Source: Lethocerus indicus (Eukaryota; Arthropoda; Insecta; Hemiptera; Belostomatidae). From it: a DNA stretch of 64,000 nt. The DNA lies in assembly GCA_019843655.1 (NCBI GenBank), contig JACDQD010000010.1, forward strand, positions 7,733,637-7,797,636, read 5' to 3'. Positions 38,478-46,200 of the stretch are shown in pieces; the stretch's first letter is position 1; each line of letters opens with the position of its first letter. The position numbers and the translations under genes are program-made. The notes beneath the pieces were generated by a model, which saw only the letters and a list, made by a program, of their open reading frames with translations, was not told the DNA's origin and did not search any database.

Positions 38478-40692
38478 TGTTTTTTAACAATACTGATAAC
38501 ATTGAATTGTCAGTCACACAGATAACAATGGGTTATCAGCTGAATTTTTTTCTTAGCATCCATTCACTGCCTGCAGAATAAGAAATACTGTGGTGTGATC
38601 TAAACAGTGTCTTGTGATAGAAATTTCTATGAGAATTTCTCTATTTAATGTTTGAATTTATCATTGGTTTCATAACAACTCATATTGTAAAACTTTTTTT
38701 TATACAGTTATCTCTTCTTATTTATGCTAAATTTTAGACTTTGAAGCTTTTCAGATTCTATATGATAAGTTCTTAAATTAAGTGGTCGAGGCTTCTCCCA
38801 ATTTTATGTGCCTATACAGGGTGACGACCGAGATACAAAACAGATAAGTGGACAAAGACTTCTGATTACACTTGAGATAACACTAACACCTCAAGTTTGG
38901 TGTATTCCAAACTATAATTTTGGACTGACCTATGATTTATTTGTGAGATTTTTTTGCACAGAGACCCAATTATCCCAATTTCTCACACATTTGTCACAAT
39001 TTGACTTTTAATCATTTTTCTATTCAATCAATGTAGTCTGGCATAATTTATATCACCCGAACAAGTTTCATGGTTGTGTTTTCTAAACTGTCAGTTAATA
39101 CAAAATCAAATCTTGCTTGGAATTTCAGGTTCTTTTCTGGATCAGCTAGAGAATATATTTTTGATCCATCAATATAAGGTGTTCTTGAAATCATTGAATT
39201 ACATTTTATTTATCATGTATTTTGGCATATTTTGCGTTCAGTAATTGTCCTGTGCTAGATTAATTTTAGCTTATCACAGTCGCCAGTAGAAGCAAACCAT
39301 TCGTAGCCTGGTACTGGTGAAGCGCTGTCGCTGTTGTCATGTCGCAGGATGTCTAAACTATATACAACTCTCGCAGATTACTTGTTAACTTTCAGTTTCG
39401 GTCTTGCACAGGCCAAGTGAAGTGTAAACTCGGGCATGAAAAAATAATTTTCTTTCTCAGGAATTGCTGCCTGTTCGAATAAAGTTTTCTTTTGTCTATT
39501 CTGTCTGTTTGTTGTTTTAGGCGCGACTATCTTCAGGTCGATGAACAGGATCCGTTTCTGCCTCCGGCTGCTGCATCTCAGGCGATAGCAGCACGCGCGC
39601 TCCACAGCCAAGGGTCGTATGCCAGCTCATTGCCTACCTCTCACTACCACTAGTAGACACAGCATGCTTCGCATTATTTTTGTTGCGTTTTCACTGCACG
39701 CTTCAATTTTCGCCTCCCTGTGAATTATACGGTATAGTCTCAGTAATCCGAATTGTTTTTCAACATTTTAGGACTGTCAATTTTAATTTTTTCTTTTTAG
39801 AATTTCATAATTTCAAAGCTTATCTGGAGATAACTGGTAGAGTGTGTTGGTGACTGGTTTTGGCTCAAAACAAAAAAAGAAAATAAGCGCAGAGTTGTTG
39901 TGAATCGAAATTCTCCTGAAGAGCTGAAACAAGGAATAATAAAAATAATAATCATTATTGTGTTCTGTTTAACATGATCTCTGTCCAACCAGGCCAGAGT
40001 AATAAATCAAGGGTACTGAATGCAAAATTGGTACTGTTATTCTACTGGACTATTAAATGCCAAAACTGGTCTGCTCACATTTTTGGGTGGCAACAGATCA
40101 TCTCAGCCACACAACAAACATTTTGTATTTTGAATACTCTATTCGGAGCATAAAATTTGGATAAGTTTGAAGAAGATTACTGAGATCTTACGGTATTGCA
40201 CTATTTATTTCTTTTTTTTTTATTTTTTAATTAACTGGTGTGGGACACTGAACACCGCTTGTTTCTCTAAGAACTGAGATTTTGGTAAATATTTTAAACT
40301 ATTGAATGCATTTTTTATGTACTTTATCAGTTACTCAAATGAAATGCTGTTATGTGATAGCAGTATGAGCAATATGACTGCTCCTGCCGCATTTATCCTT
40401 TGCAGGTAAGAATAGAAGTTTATAACTGTCCAAACAAGTGATGACTGGTCATATCGAGTATTGAGTAAATCTGCAGATATTTTTAATGTTCAGAGACCCT
40501 ATTGTATATTATATTTACAAAAATTAAATTCACAACTAAATATTTTCTTTCAGTCTCTCTACCTACACAATTAAGTATTTAGAACTGTGATGATTTTTCT
40601 TTATACGTTTTATTTTGAATTTTCAAAATGAATTTTAAAAAACCTCGTTTTTTCCCTTTTATTAAGTGCAGCTAAATGTTGTCTTTTAATAT

Positions 40693-40747
<55 letters not shown>

Positions 40748-43220
40748 TTACAAATTATTGTTATAAGTTTGTAATCATTCACTAAGTTTTCATCCTTTTA
40801 TCATTAGTCTTCATACGATCTTCAAGAATTGAATTATTTGCCATCAGGATCTATTACTTATTTCCTTTATTTACTTTGTAACAGTTAAATCAAAATGCTT
40901 TCAAACAAAGGTGGGTATGCTATGAAATTGGTTGTAGATGTAGATTGGTGTAGATAGTTGACTTTTGTGTAGCTGTATTTAGTTCCCTAATCCGCTGTTG
41001 TGTATGCGCTTTCTTTGATATTAATTTGCAAATACTCTCTCTCTATTCTTGTGATTTAAAATTTTGATTAAAGGTAGCTAGAAATATTTGCAGCATGTAT
41101 AAATTCAATTTTGTATACTATTTTTTTTATACTGTGAAAGATTTTGTTCCTTATCGTGAATGTTACTTCCACTATAGGGTGGAAAAAAATTTAGTGTTAA
41201 AATTGTAAAATGTTTAATTTAGTTATATTTTAATAAAACTCTATGTAAATTGATATTGAACTGTAAATTTGCACAAGAAAAGTTCGGATTGCTATTATTT
41301 TAAAAAATATTTCAACATATTTTTCTATATCTGAATTTTGACAAAGTCAATGTTATTAGTTTTATAAAAGTGGTAAGTTTATTTTGTACTTACTTCTCAA
41401 AAACACAAACCAAAATGTTATTGCTGTTAATTTTTTTGCAATTAAATCATAGAGAAAAGTATAATTTGTAGTTGATACCAAAGCAATATATAAGCTTTTT
41501 TTTTCTCATTTTGTTTAAATTTTATTTTACCTTCCTAATTTTTGTGTATCCTTTCCTCAGGTCATTTATGTCAGTTTATTTTTACATTGTATTTCAATAA
41601 TTGTAATCTATTAACCATTTTAACTCACTTATTGCCAGTACTGGAAATTTTTTTTTCTAATTTTTGCAAATTGAAGCTAATTTTGTTTAACTGCATTTTT
41701 GGACTTGCAGTTATTGTTTTTCATCTATGAACTTTGGAAAGATTTTACATTTTTCAAACGGAAAAGAAACAGCGGGTACAACACGATCGAGTCCTGTTTG
41801 TATTTGTTTTGATTTTTGGCATTTTTGATCTTTGCTTTGCAAAATATTGTATTGCAAGATTTTTTTTTCTGCATGTTATTTTCTTGTATTTGTCTACATT
41901 GTGTATAGTTTATTTGCACTGTAATTTTGGTAGAATTATTTGTCTTTTTTTTTTGTTTGATTTACTAGCCAATTTAAGATGTAGTTAGTGTTTATTGTCA
42001 GAGTCCTTTCACCCGACAAAGCCAGGTCAGAGAACCTGAAACCGGTCTTACTCCAGACCAAACAAATGAGTGGAGGCAAAAGTTTAATCTATATAGGCTA
42101 ACCTATATAGGCTAATCTATATAGGTTAATCTATATTTTTAAAAAGAAATATCCGTGCCTTCCTGCTCAAAACGGTAAACCGAATAAAACAAGAAGACCA
42201 AATTTGTTCGCCTTGCACTTATACATAGAATGCTTTAACTGCAGGGCAGTCGAGTTTGCTGTTTGTACGAGGGCAGCTCGATGAGCCTGCCTCCGATAGG
42301 AAATGTCTGATGTTTTAGATGCCGACAGTTTATGTGAGCCATTGTTGAATGAAGTCTAATGTACTGTTACAGGGGGGTTGGGAGTGTCGGAGGAGGGGGA
42401 GGTGGTGGGGGTGTGCGTGATAGGGGCCCAACTGGCCAGTACGCGACTTTGAACCGCAAGTTTAGAACATTGGAACACCCGCCGGGCTCCAGAAGAGGCG
42501 ATATCGGTAAGTAAAGTCTTTCTCTATTCACAAATAACATTCGGGCCTCTTATATATTTCTTTATGAAGATAATTACTGAGCATTTTTACCGAAACCAAA
42601 ACAGGCTGTGACTGTATCTTAACACTTCCAAGCCAGAATTAAATTATAGGAATTAGGAATAGGACAAGAACTTCAATAAAAAAAAAATTTCAGGAAGAAA
42701 AATTAATAAAATTGAGATTTTAAAGTTTGATCGATATTAGCCTGTGGGAGATGACAAAATATTCGAGGATAAAGGAAAATAGGAATTTCCTCACACAACC
42801 AGAACTTGAATTATCTCTAATTTCTGGTGGGATCGCAGAATACTATGAGAAGAACCTGAGTTATTTCAGTAATTTTCCTGTTTGAAACCAGTCAAGAGAG
42901 ATCCAGCGGTCTTGACCGAGTTTTTTCCCATGGTATCGCATGATCCCACCGTACAAGTTAGTGATGAATGAGAAACAAGTAAAAGAAGGAATAGAAAAAA
43001 ATAAGACCTGTTGGAGACCGCACGCGGTACCATCTCAATTGCAGGTATGACCGGCGGCCGGAGGAACAACAATGAACCGGGCAATTCGTACACTCTGGGG
43101 AGCCGAAAGTCGAGGGGCTGCGGCGGAGGGGCGGCTGGAAGCCTCGGCGGGGACGGCCCCGGCCAGTACAACACGCTCAGCAAGAAGTGCAAGACGCTTG
43201 AATCCTCCGATTTCTACTGA
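23837..43220 (+). CDS. tweety: Tweety (TTYH) family membrane protein, spliced gene span
   Basis: TTYH proteins are five-helix plasma-membrane proteins, reported as volume- or calcium-regulated anion channels or lipid-handling proteins. The coding exons are 23837-23986, 26092-26252, 26420-26531, 28661-28899, 30622-30717, 30823-30895, 31711-32069 and 32423-32524, followed by 42373-42506 and 43045-43220. All junctions are GT/AG and keep one frame, giving about 533 residues, the usual family size. Recognisable landmarks are HALPHVNISLHPVNSTFNP at the N-terminus, helix 1 ending IYLCTRCCD, GAVGVGLYGNDD in helix 2, a long extracellular helical region with NQT and NTT sites, helices 3 and 4 in exons 5 and 6, a Cys-containing second extracellular region in exon 7, and helix 5 in exon 8. 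The ATG is the first after an in-frame TAA. An alternative tail exon lies at 36715-36868 (481 residues). The paralogue assignment is less certain than the family. Confidence 0.93.
24238..24277 (-). ncRNA. Hammerhead-ribozyme-like motif, solitary
   Basis: On the minus strand the order is AGCTA, CTGAAGA (24265-24271 complement), a stem-II region CGGAGAGCTGCC, GAAA (24249-24252 complement), CCGGTC, then TAGT. This fits the hammerhead core CUGANGA...GAAA...UH with a weak stem I (AGCUA against UAGU). Stem III would be the self-complementary ACCGGU, so cleavage would need a dimer, as in other retroelement hammerheads. Stem II is weaker than in the 28361 copy. It lies in tweety intron 1, antisense to the gene. 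Confidence 0.55.
24568..24998 (+). repeat. Composite dispersed repeat D, copy 1 (carries the empty site)
   Basis: Blocks including TTAGTAAAACAATATATTCC, GAATGATGAAGGTCAACGGG and GGAAAAT...TACCGTACAAAACTTAAAAC recur in the same order at 27828-28540. Relative to copy 2 this copy has extra sequence at about 24772-24908, holding a decayed hammerhead-element arm (GCGAGCAGCCGAAAC at 24875 and GGCAAAAGGCC). It lacks the insertion that interrupts copy 2; its intact site reads CCCTCGGAAAATAGTTCC at 24933-24950. Confidence 0.82.
25687..25740 (+). repeat. Dispersed repeat family B, copy 3 (partial)
   Basis: ATTGAGAGCGAAATATTCAC then GTCGGCCAGAAGAGAGAATAA matches the second half of the copies at 12938 and 18645. 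It lies in tweety intron 1, about 350 bp upstream of exon 2. Confidence 0.65.
26092..26252 (+). CDS. tweety: tweety coding exon 2 (helix 1 and start of helix 2)
   Basis: The acceptor is TTTTTTTTCCAG and the donor GTAAGT. The exon reads SLGILGSIPAAWLIITLFLL then LIYLCTRCCDRKPRPKHS, a membrane helix followed by the Cys-rich basic cytosolic turn typical of the family, and then the start of helix 2 (WTLSIFTMLC). The exon ends in phase 2 and joins exon 3 to make a Cys codon. Confidence 0.93.
26420..26531 (+). CDS. tweety: tweety coding exon 3 (end of helix 2)
   Basis: The acceptor is TTGGCTTACAG. The exon reads GAVGVGLYGNDDVHNGILEL then TAAKAIDDRIGSVKNQ. The GxGxYGN motif followed by acidic residues is the signature at the outer end of helix 2 in TTYH proteins. 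Donor GTATTT, phase 0. Confidence 0.92.
28150..28184 (-). ncRNA. Hammerhead motif of the left arm, core mutated
   Basis: On the minus strand this reads GCTA, CAGAAGA, TGGCGAGCAGCC, GAAA, CCGGTC, TAGC. It equals the right-arm motif except that the core CUGA is CAGA. That changes an invariant core U, and should inactivate cleavage. Confidence 0.7.
28361..28397 (+). ncRNA. Hammerhead ribozyme, intact core (right arm of foldback element)
   Basis: The order is GCTA (28361-28364), CTGAAGA (28365-28371), TGGCGAGCAGCC (28372-28383), GAAA (28384-28387), CCGGTC (28388-28393), TAGC (28394-28397). It carries every invariant hammerhead core position: CUGANGA, GAAA and UC before the cut. Stem I is GCUA/UAGC, stem II is GGC/GCC with one unpaired U before it, and stem III is the self-complementary ACCGGU. 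Predicted cleavage is after C 28393. Such a short stem III cannot close a loop, so a dimer is expected, as reported for Penelope-like element hammerheads. It lies sense within tweety intron 3. Confidence 0.75.
28661..28899 (+). CDS. tweety: tweety coding exon 4 (first extracellular region)
   Basis: The acceptor is TGTTTTGCAG and the donor GTAACT. The exon encodes TLTIDTTLKAKVEPLLTELS through AIKTLQYVETI, an amphipathic helical stretch with NQT and NTT sequons. It corresponds to the long extracellular loop between helices 2 and 3. It is GC-rich and biased to C or G at third positions, unlike its AT-rich surroundings. It ends in phase 2. Confidence 0.92.
28968..29530 (-). mobile_element. hAT transposon 3' end with transposase C-terminus
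   Basis: The terminal sequence CAGGGGCTCCCAACC begins at 28968 and is followed by TTTTTATACCCTAGACCGC, the typical hAT terminal inverted repeat. On the minus strand 29473-29114 encodes LDLKNDVLLISSVSEHLW, FFGSTYLCESLFSITNLIKS and RYRPRLTDLYDCSLTGL, the C-terminal dimerisation block of hAT transposases. The catalytic upstream part and the opposite terminal repeat are absent, so it is a truncated, inactive copy inside tweety intron 4. The frame runs to a natural-looking stop near 29114. Confidence 0.85.
29679..29935 (+). mobile_element. Second hammerhead-type foldback element
   Basis: Flanked by ATTGATGTAACGAGTTT (29662-29678) and ATTGATGTAATGAGTTT (29936-29952), a 17-bp target duplication with one mismatch. 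It begins with the tail GAATACC...CTGGTCTGCGAG...GGAATACCGTAG, related to 28444-28485 reversed. Then comes an arm with TTTCTGTCTCCTCTCGCTGG and TAGACCGGTTTCGGCTGC, a short loop, and a shortened opposite arm ending at ACGGTA. The hammerhead core is degraded: the left arm has ATGAAGA in place of CTGAAGA and has lost stem I, and the right arm has GTAA in place of GAAA. Confidence 0.75.
30335..30460 (+). repeat. Dispersed repeat family C, copy 2
   Basis: CCCCAATTTCATCTACGGCC, GATCGGATAATTGAAGC, CCGGAAGACGT and the TATTTATTTAC end match 13395-13510 in order. It lies in tweety intron 4, about 160 bp upstream of exon 5. Confidence 0.7.
30622..30717 (+). CDS. tweety: tweety coding exon 5 (helix 3)
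   Basis: The acceptor is TATCACGACAG and the donor GTAAGT. The exon reads WPVTMAMLSILLVFCVILLF then GVARHSRFALI. One membrane helix is followed by a basic cytosolic turn equivalent to the GLAKQSKW region of vertebrate TTYH. Phase 2 at both ends. Confidence 0.93.
30823..30895 (+). CDS. tweety: tweety coding exon 6 (helix 4)
   Basis: The acceptor is TGCCTTTTTTAG and the donor GTAAGT. It encodes FSVFGLFAVIFSWLMASLYL then TASV, a membrane helix containing the SWxxxSL pattern of the family. Ends in phase 0. Confidence 0.92.
31489..31590 (+). repeat. 14-bp tandem repeat in tweety intron 6
   Basis: About seven copies of a unit close to TTTTAATACCTTAC. More diverged copies (CTGACTATTAATACC, CTTTAATACTTACTC) extend the array on both sides to about 31433-31620. 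It ends roughly 90 bp upstream of exon 7. Confidence 0.9.
31711..32069 (+). CDS. tweety: tweety coding exon 7 (second extracellular region)
   Basis: The longest exon (359 nt), acceptor TTTGTTCGGACAG and donor GTAAGA. It encodes AMGDLCMSPNQSV, EIMEYYMRCGNSMTNPF, and a long helical part ending in FMLDCTPIHKEYMHALHALC. The cysteines before MSPN, in MRCGNS, in LDCTP and in HALCD correspond to the conserved disulfide-forming residues of the TTYH second extracellular loop. NQS is a sequon. Strong GC third-position bias produces long shadow frames on both strands here. Confidence 0.94.
32423..32524 (+). CDS. tweety: tweety coding exon 8 (helix 5)
   Basis: The acceptor is GCCTGTTTATAG and the donor GTAAGT. 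It encodes FGLTFMLAASIGAGFFFTVL then VWLDSHTWIYIRK, the fifth helix and the start of the cytosolic tail. The exon ends in phase 2 (AA), the phase used by every candidate tail exon downstream. Confidence 0.93.
32837..33091 (+). CDS. Nested small membrane peptide, upstream exon (also phase-compatible with tweety exon 8)
   Basis: A polypyrimidine acceptor (TTTTATTTTTTCAG) precedes 85 open codons, with a donor GTATGA at 33092. An internal ATG at 32962 starts a 50-residue peptide once joined to 34030-34054: MPEVKKIPVDVTIYGLRLIK, a membrane helix around CVVAFIILSIFYNIF, then RFWDHNIVKE and stop. The splice makes the Trp codon. The upstream part of the frame is open and hydrophobic but lacks an ATG, so it may be leader sequence. 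Alternatively, it could be a third tweety tail, since its phase matches exon 8. I do not recognise the peptide. Confidence that the exon is real is moderate. Confidence 0.45.
34030..34054 (+). CDS. Nested small membrane peptide, last codons
   Basis: After the acceptor TTTGATTACCAG the frame gives DHNIVKE and a TGA at 34052-34054. This TGA overlaps the ATG at 34051 as ATGA, the arrangement that permits termination-reinitiation. The exon would continue into the downstream 256-codon frame. Confidence 0.4.
34051..34821 (+). CDS. Uncharacterised 256-residue basic protein nested in tweety intron 8
   Basis: A single uninterrupted frame from ATG to TAG, the longest non-repeat open frame in the window, in DNA that is otherwise AT-rich and full of stops. 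I do not recognise the family. The protein is hydrophilic and charged, without a signal peptide or membrane helix. It starts MKPPDTSEFPGSNENRDRF, has an N-terminal part with LARATAIGKLNSSNWEQLRG and a YRCYKGLKCG motif near residue 75, then a KKKRMKRFPER basic cluster that could act as a nuclear signal. A low-complexity Ser/Glu/Lys region follows, and the end RRNRAGVGILRRSFNSLKRH is basic. An in-frame TAA at 34036 fixes the start. AATAAA at about 35005 could end the transcript. It may be the second cistron after the 50-residue peptide. Confidence 0.6.
   Translation: MKPPDTSEFPGSNENRDRFRLLARATAIGKLNSSNWEQLRGLHHVEFDPVKKSFHPKMVDTGVRLNSEGKSYRCYKGLKCGPENFQREVQFNDDSCKMLIREETYSKFDLFKEDSPFILDKKKRMKRFPERTASLLNKRSREDGMHLRHQELGQSIEPFESLIPFEASTYPSYSDLKHTKNDPRLDDETSVDTMTSQKKSEYERKYSSNKQVEGEKHFGENMATIQNYLDDCERRNRAGVGILRRSFNSLKRHCLN
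35002..35012 (+). terminator. Candidate polyadenylation signal for the nested gene
   Basis: GGGAAATAAATATGG contains AATAAA about 185 bp after the stop of the 256-residue frame. In AT-rich DNA such hexamers are frequent, so this is weak. Confidence 0.3.
35013..36714. other. AT-rich intron part
   Basis: No gene seen. An (AAT)n/(ATT)n palindrome lies at about 36013-36042. Short minus frames such as 36110-36373 have no supporting features. Confidence 0.5.
36715..36868 (+). CDS. tweety: tweety alternative C-terminal exon
   Basis: The acceptor TTTCGCATTTTAG fits the phase of exon 8 exactly and gives a tail of 51 residues: SVLRKNNVSERQRLILRFEN, ARRVFPPSPPSSERIGLRTT, SDLHDVFTRE, stop TAG at 36866-36868. 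The protein using it would be 481 residues. The tail is basic, then proline- and serine-rich, which fits a cytosolic regulatory end. It has clear coding character against AT-rich surroundings. It could be a tail-end exon of a shorter isoform, with a 3' UTR in the following AT-rich DNA. Confidence 0.7.
38442..38474. repeat. (TA)n microsatellite
   Basis: About 16 TA units in the AT-rich stretch between alternative tail exons. Confidence 0.95.
40697..40742. repeat. (TA)n microsatellite
   Basis: About 23 uninterrupted AT units. Confidence 0.95.
42007..42083 (+). repeat. Decayed arm of the hammerhead-type element
   Basis: CTGAAACCGGTCTTAC, then CCAGACCAAACAAATGAG and GGAGGCAAAAG, align with the right arm of the 28.1-kb element (GCCGAAACCGGTCTAGC, AGACCAAACCAGCGAG, GGAGACAG). 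The CUGANGA half of the core is not preserved. Only one arm is present. Confidence 0.6.
42085..42136 (+). repeat. 14-bp tandem repeat
   Basis: Three and a half copies of a unit near CTATATAGGCTAAT, directly after the decayed element arm and about 240 bp upstream of the next tweety exon. Confidence 0.88.
42373..42506 (+). CDS. tweety: tweety coding exon, glycine-rich long tail part 1
   Basis: The acceptor ATGTACTGTTACAG joins exon 8 in the right phase. It encodes a glycine run (GVGSVGGGGGGGGGVRD), then RGPTGQYATLNRKFRTLEHP and PGSRRGDI, ending in phase 1 at donor GTAAGT. High GC and clear protein character stand out from the flanks. The motif GQYATLNRKFRTLE is echoed in the next exon. Confidence 0.85.
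43045..43220 (+). CDS. tweety: tweety last coding exon, long tail part 2
   Basis: The acceptor CATCTCAATTGCAG completes a Gly codon. The frame reads MTGGRRNNNEPGNSYTLGSR, a Gly-rich stretch, then GPGQYNTLSKKCKTLESSDF and Y before TGA at 43218-43220. The aromatic end and repeated GQYxTLxxKxxTLE motif suggest a cytosolic interaction or phosphorylation segment, which is inference. Confidence 0.87.
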
Positions 43221-46200
43221 GAGTGCGCTTCCCTAGCGGACCCCACACTCCACTACATGGTCACAGAGTTGTGAGTCTTCTCCTCCAGTCTTCAGTATCT
43301 CTCTCTCTCAATGCTCTCTCACCTCTTGTTTCTCCATTATTTCCCTTGTTATCGTTTCCATGTTTGTCTTGAAAATTTGTTTCGATGTTGCTAAGCGACT
43401 CCTTTTAACCCATTCCTCCGGCGAACAGAGCTGGAACAATAGGAGTGTTTTTAAAATTGAACGTGAAAAAGAAATTTTGTACACGAATGAATAAGATTTA
43501 CATATACATTGAAATATGGGTTGACACCAAAAATGTTTTCCCCTATTAAGTTATATTGTGTGTGTTGTTTTCTGGTGCTAATAACGAAAATCAGTCTCTT
43601 CATTAATCAAACACGGGAGAGATAGAATGCGCCTATAATTTATCATTTATTAATCATTGCGGATGACTACATTTGTTGTAACATCTGTGAAACTTTCTCC
43701 GAACGACCTAAAAGTTTTGTTATAGCTTTCAAGAAATTGCCTAATTATTCTGTGATTTAAAATCTACACGTGCAATTGTGCAAAGCTGATGATCTCTGAA
43801 ATAAACGGCAAAAGATTAGTTAGAATTATTAAACATGAATTGATTAACAATTTTATCTTTTAGTCAGTTATATACTTTTATACTTTGTAAAATCATTGTT
43901 CACTTCAGTGTCTCCTGAAAAAAGAAACAGAAGGAAAAATATTAGTAAGAGTTAAAATTCAGTTGCTGTCTGTCAAGAGTTGAAATTTGAGGAGGAACCG
44001 GTGGAATAGGTTAAATTATACTTAGCAGGTTTTGTAGAAAGAAAAACAAAATTGTGAATATTGTACCTATTGGATTCTATTTCCCTGTTTGGGGGAAGTT
44101 TTATATATATATACATATATATTTATATATTTTATTGGTTCGGACCCGAACCGTGTAATTCGTTGATATGAAAGTGCTCAAACAGCTGACGAGCTTTAAA
44201 AAAAGATTGTTTCAATTTTTTAAATAAGTCCCTCGTCTGTTAATTTATTTGTATCTATATAAAAAGAAAAATTGTAAAAAATAACATAAACCAGTTTGAT
44301 AGTTGCCCAGTTGACAACTTTGTTTACAGATATGGCAAACCTAAACTCACAACATTCCCAACATTTGAAATATTTGTTTCTATTGAAATTTTAAATGACA
44401 CATTGTAAAAACTTAAAAATACATAATCATATAGCCTCCTTAAGATATTAATGTATTTCTAGTCTGAGTATAAAAAAAATAAAATAACAGGCCTATCTGT
44501 ACATCGAAACCTATCAAGTCTGTCAGTCGGGCCTCTAGTGATATGCATTATTATATATACATACATACAAATGTATATATACATATAAAAATATGAGAGT
44601 GTGAATGTTTGTGTGTGTAAGTAATGTAAATAATACAAATTGTCCACTTGGAAAGTACAATAGAAAAAGAAAACTGGGATGACTAAATGGTTTTTCTTTT
44701 GTGATGAAAGTTTATAATTTTCTTTATTGTGTAATTAGAAATACTGTATGTTTCAATTATTGTGTGAAACATACTAATCTATCTGTGTGACAAAGCTCTC
44801 CATTAGAGGAAGAACTCTTCAATGGAAACATTCCTAAGAGTTGAATGTCTGTCGGGTATTTCCATGTTGAATTCCAACTTTAATTAAGATTTATTAATTA
44901 ATGTTAGTCATCTCCGATTGTTGAATGGAAGCTGAAGAATGGCCAGACAATTTTGTATTGGATTTTTAAGTCTGTTAAAAAGACACAGTTGCTTGAGACA
45001 AAAAAATTCATAAGAATGTTGAAAAAAATCAAATGATAGTGAAATTTAATTTTGTTAAAATCTTTTACTTTTTATTTGTATTGTACATGTCTTCTTGTTG
45101 GGAGAGCAACATCATCAGTGTTAAATAAACTACTGATAAATTTGTTGTATTTAAACAATACAACCTGCTTTTAAAGTTCTTTCAGAACTTCTTTACTCAC
45201 ATGGATAGAGTACCAATATCATAACCATCCGTCTGTTTGATGTAGTTGTATGAATGAAAACGAATATGCTCTGTCTAATGAAGTTTAGAAGACAAAGAAT
45301 AAAAACTTGAGTCAATTCAAATGGAAAATATTTTTTTTTAATTGGAAAATTTCCATGTGAAGTAGTCGGATGTATTTATTATTTATTGCCTAGCATAATT
45401 TTCTAGGATGTTTTCTTACTTACGCACATTATTCTTTATATTGTAATTAATTATTATTGTTGCTATTATTTTTAATAGATTTTTATAGATTGTCATTTAA
45501 TTATGACAAAATTTTAAACTGCCTACTGATATATTTAACAAAATAAGTTTGTATTTCTCTTTTCTTTATTTTAATTTAATATTTTATTTTCATCATCTCA
45601 AATCGTCTCTTGCAAAAAATATTTGCCAAATTCCAAAGCACAAATTTCTGCCAAAATTGTATATCCGAAGAGTGATTATTTTATATAAATATTTGAGGGG
45701 AAAAAAAGAAAAAATCTTTTAAAAAAAGGAATCTTTTTTAATGAAGTCAGAATTATTCTCAGGTGTTAACAGAACTGTAGGGAACAGAAGACAACAAAAC
45801 ATAGATAAACCACTAGCCAATTTCTATCTCTTTGAAAAAAAATTATTATTATTACCTTTTTTTACAATACAAGAAAAAATAAATATATTGTACCAAAGAG
45901 AGTGTAGATAATCGTTTATTTATAAGTTAGATTCTATAAAAATGTGTATGTATCACTTGTATAAATGAGAATTGTAACTATATCATTTGAGCATTTATAA
46001 ATACAGTTAAAAAGGAAAAAAAATGAAATTATAAGTTGAGTAAATTTACTCAACTTTGCCAGTGTTTCTCAAAAAGTTAAACATTATATTGCAATAAAAT
46101 AAAATTCTGAATTTTATGTATAATTTTCCACTATAATTATTCATTCCACTGAAATAAATTATGAAATTTATTCTTACCTTTTTATTTTGTTTTTTGATAA

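Larger units (their letters stand above)
36869..42006 (+). other. tweety: AT-rich stretch; probable 3' UTR of the short isoform and intron
   Basis: No coding feature is supported. AATAAA hexamers occur at about 37462 and 37644, and (TA)n runs at 38442-38474 and 40697-40742. A slightly more GC-rich patch at 39250-39720 contains no recognisable gene. Confidence 0.45.
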
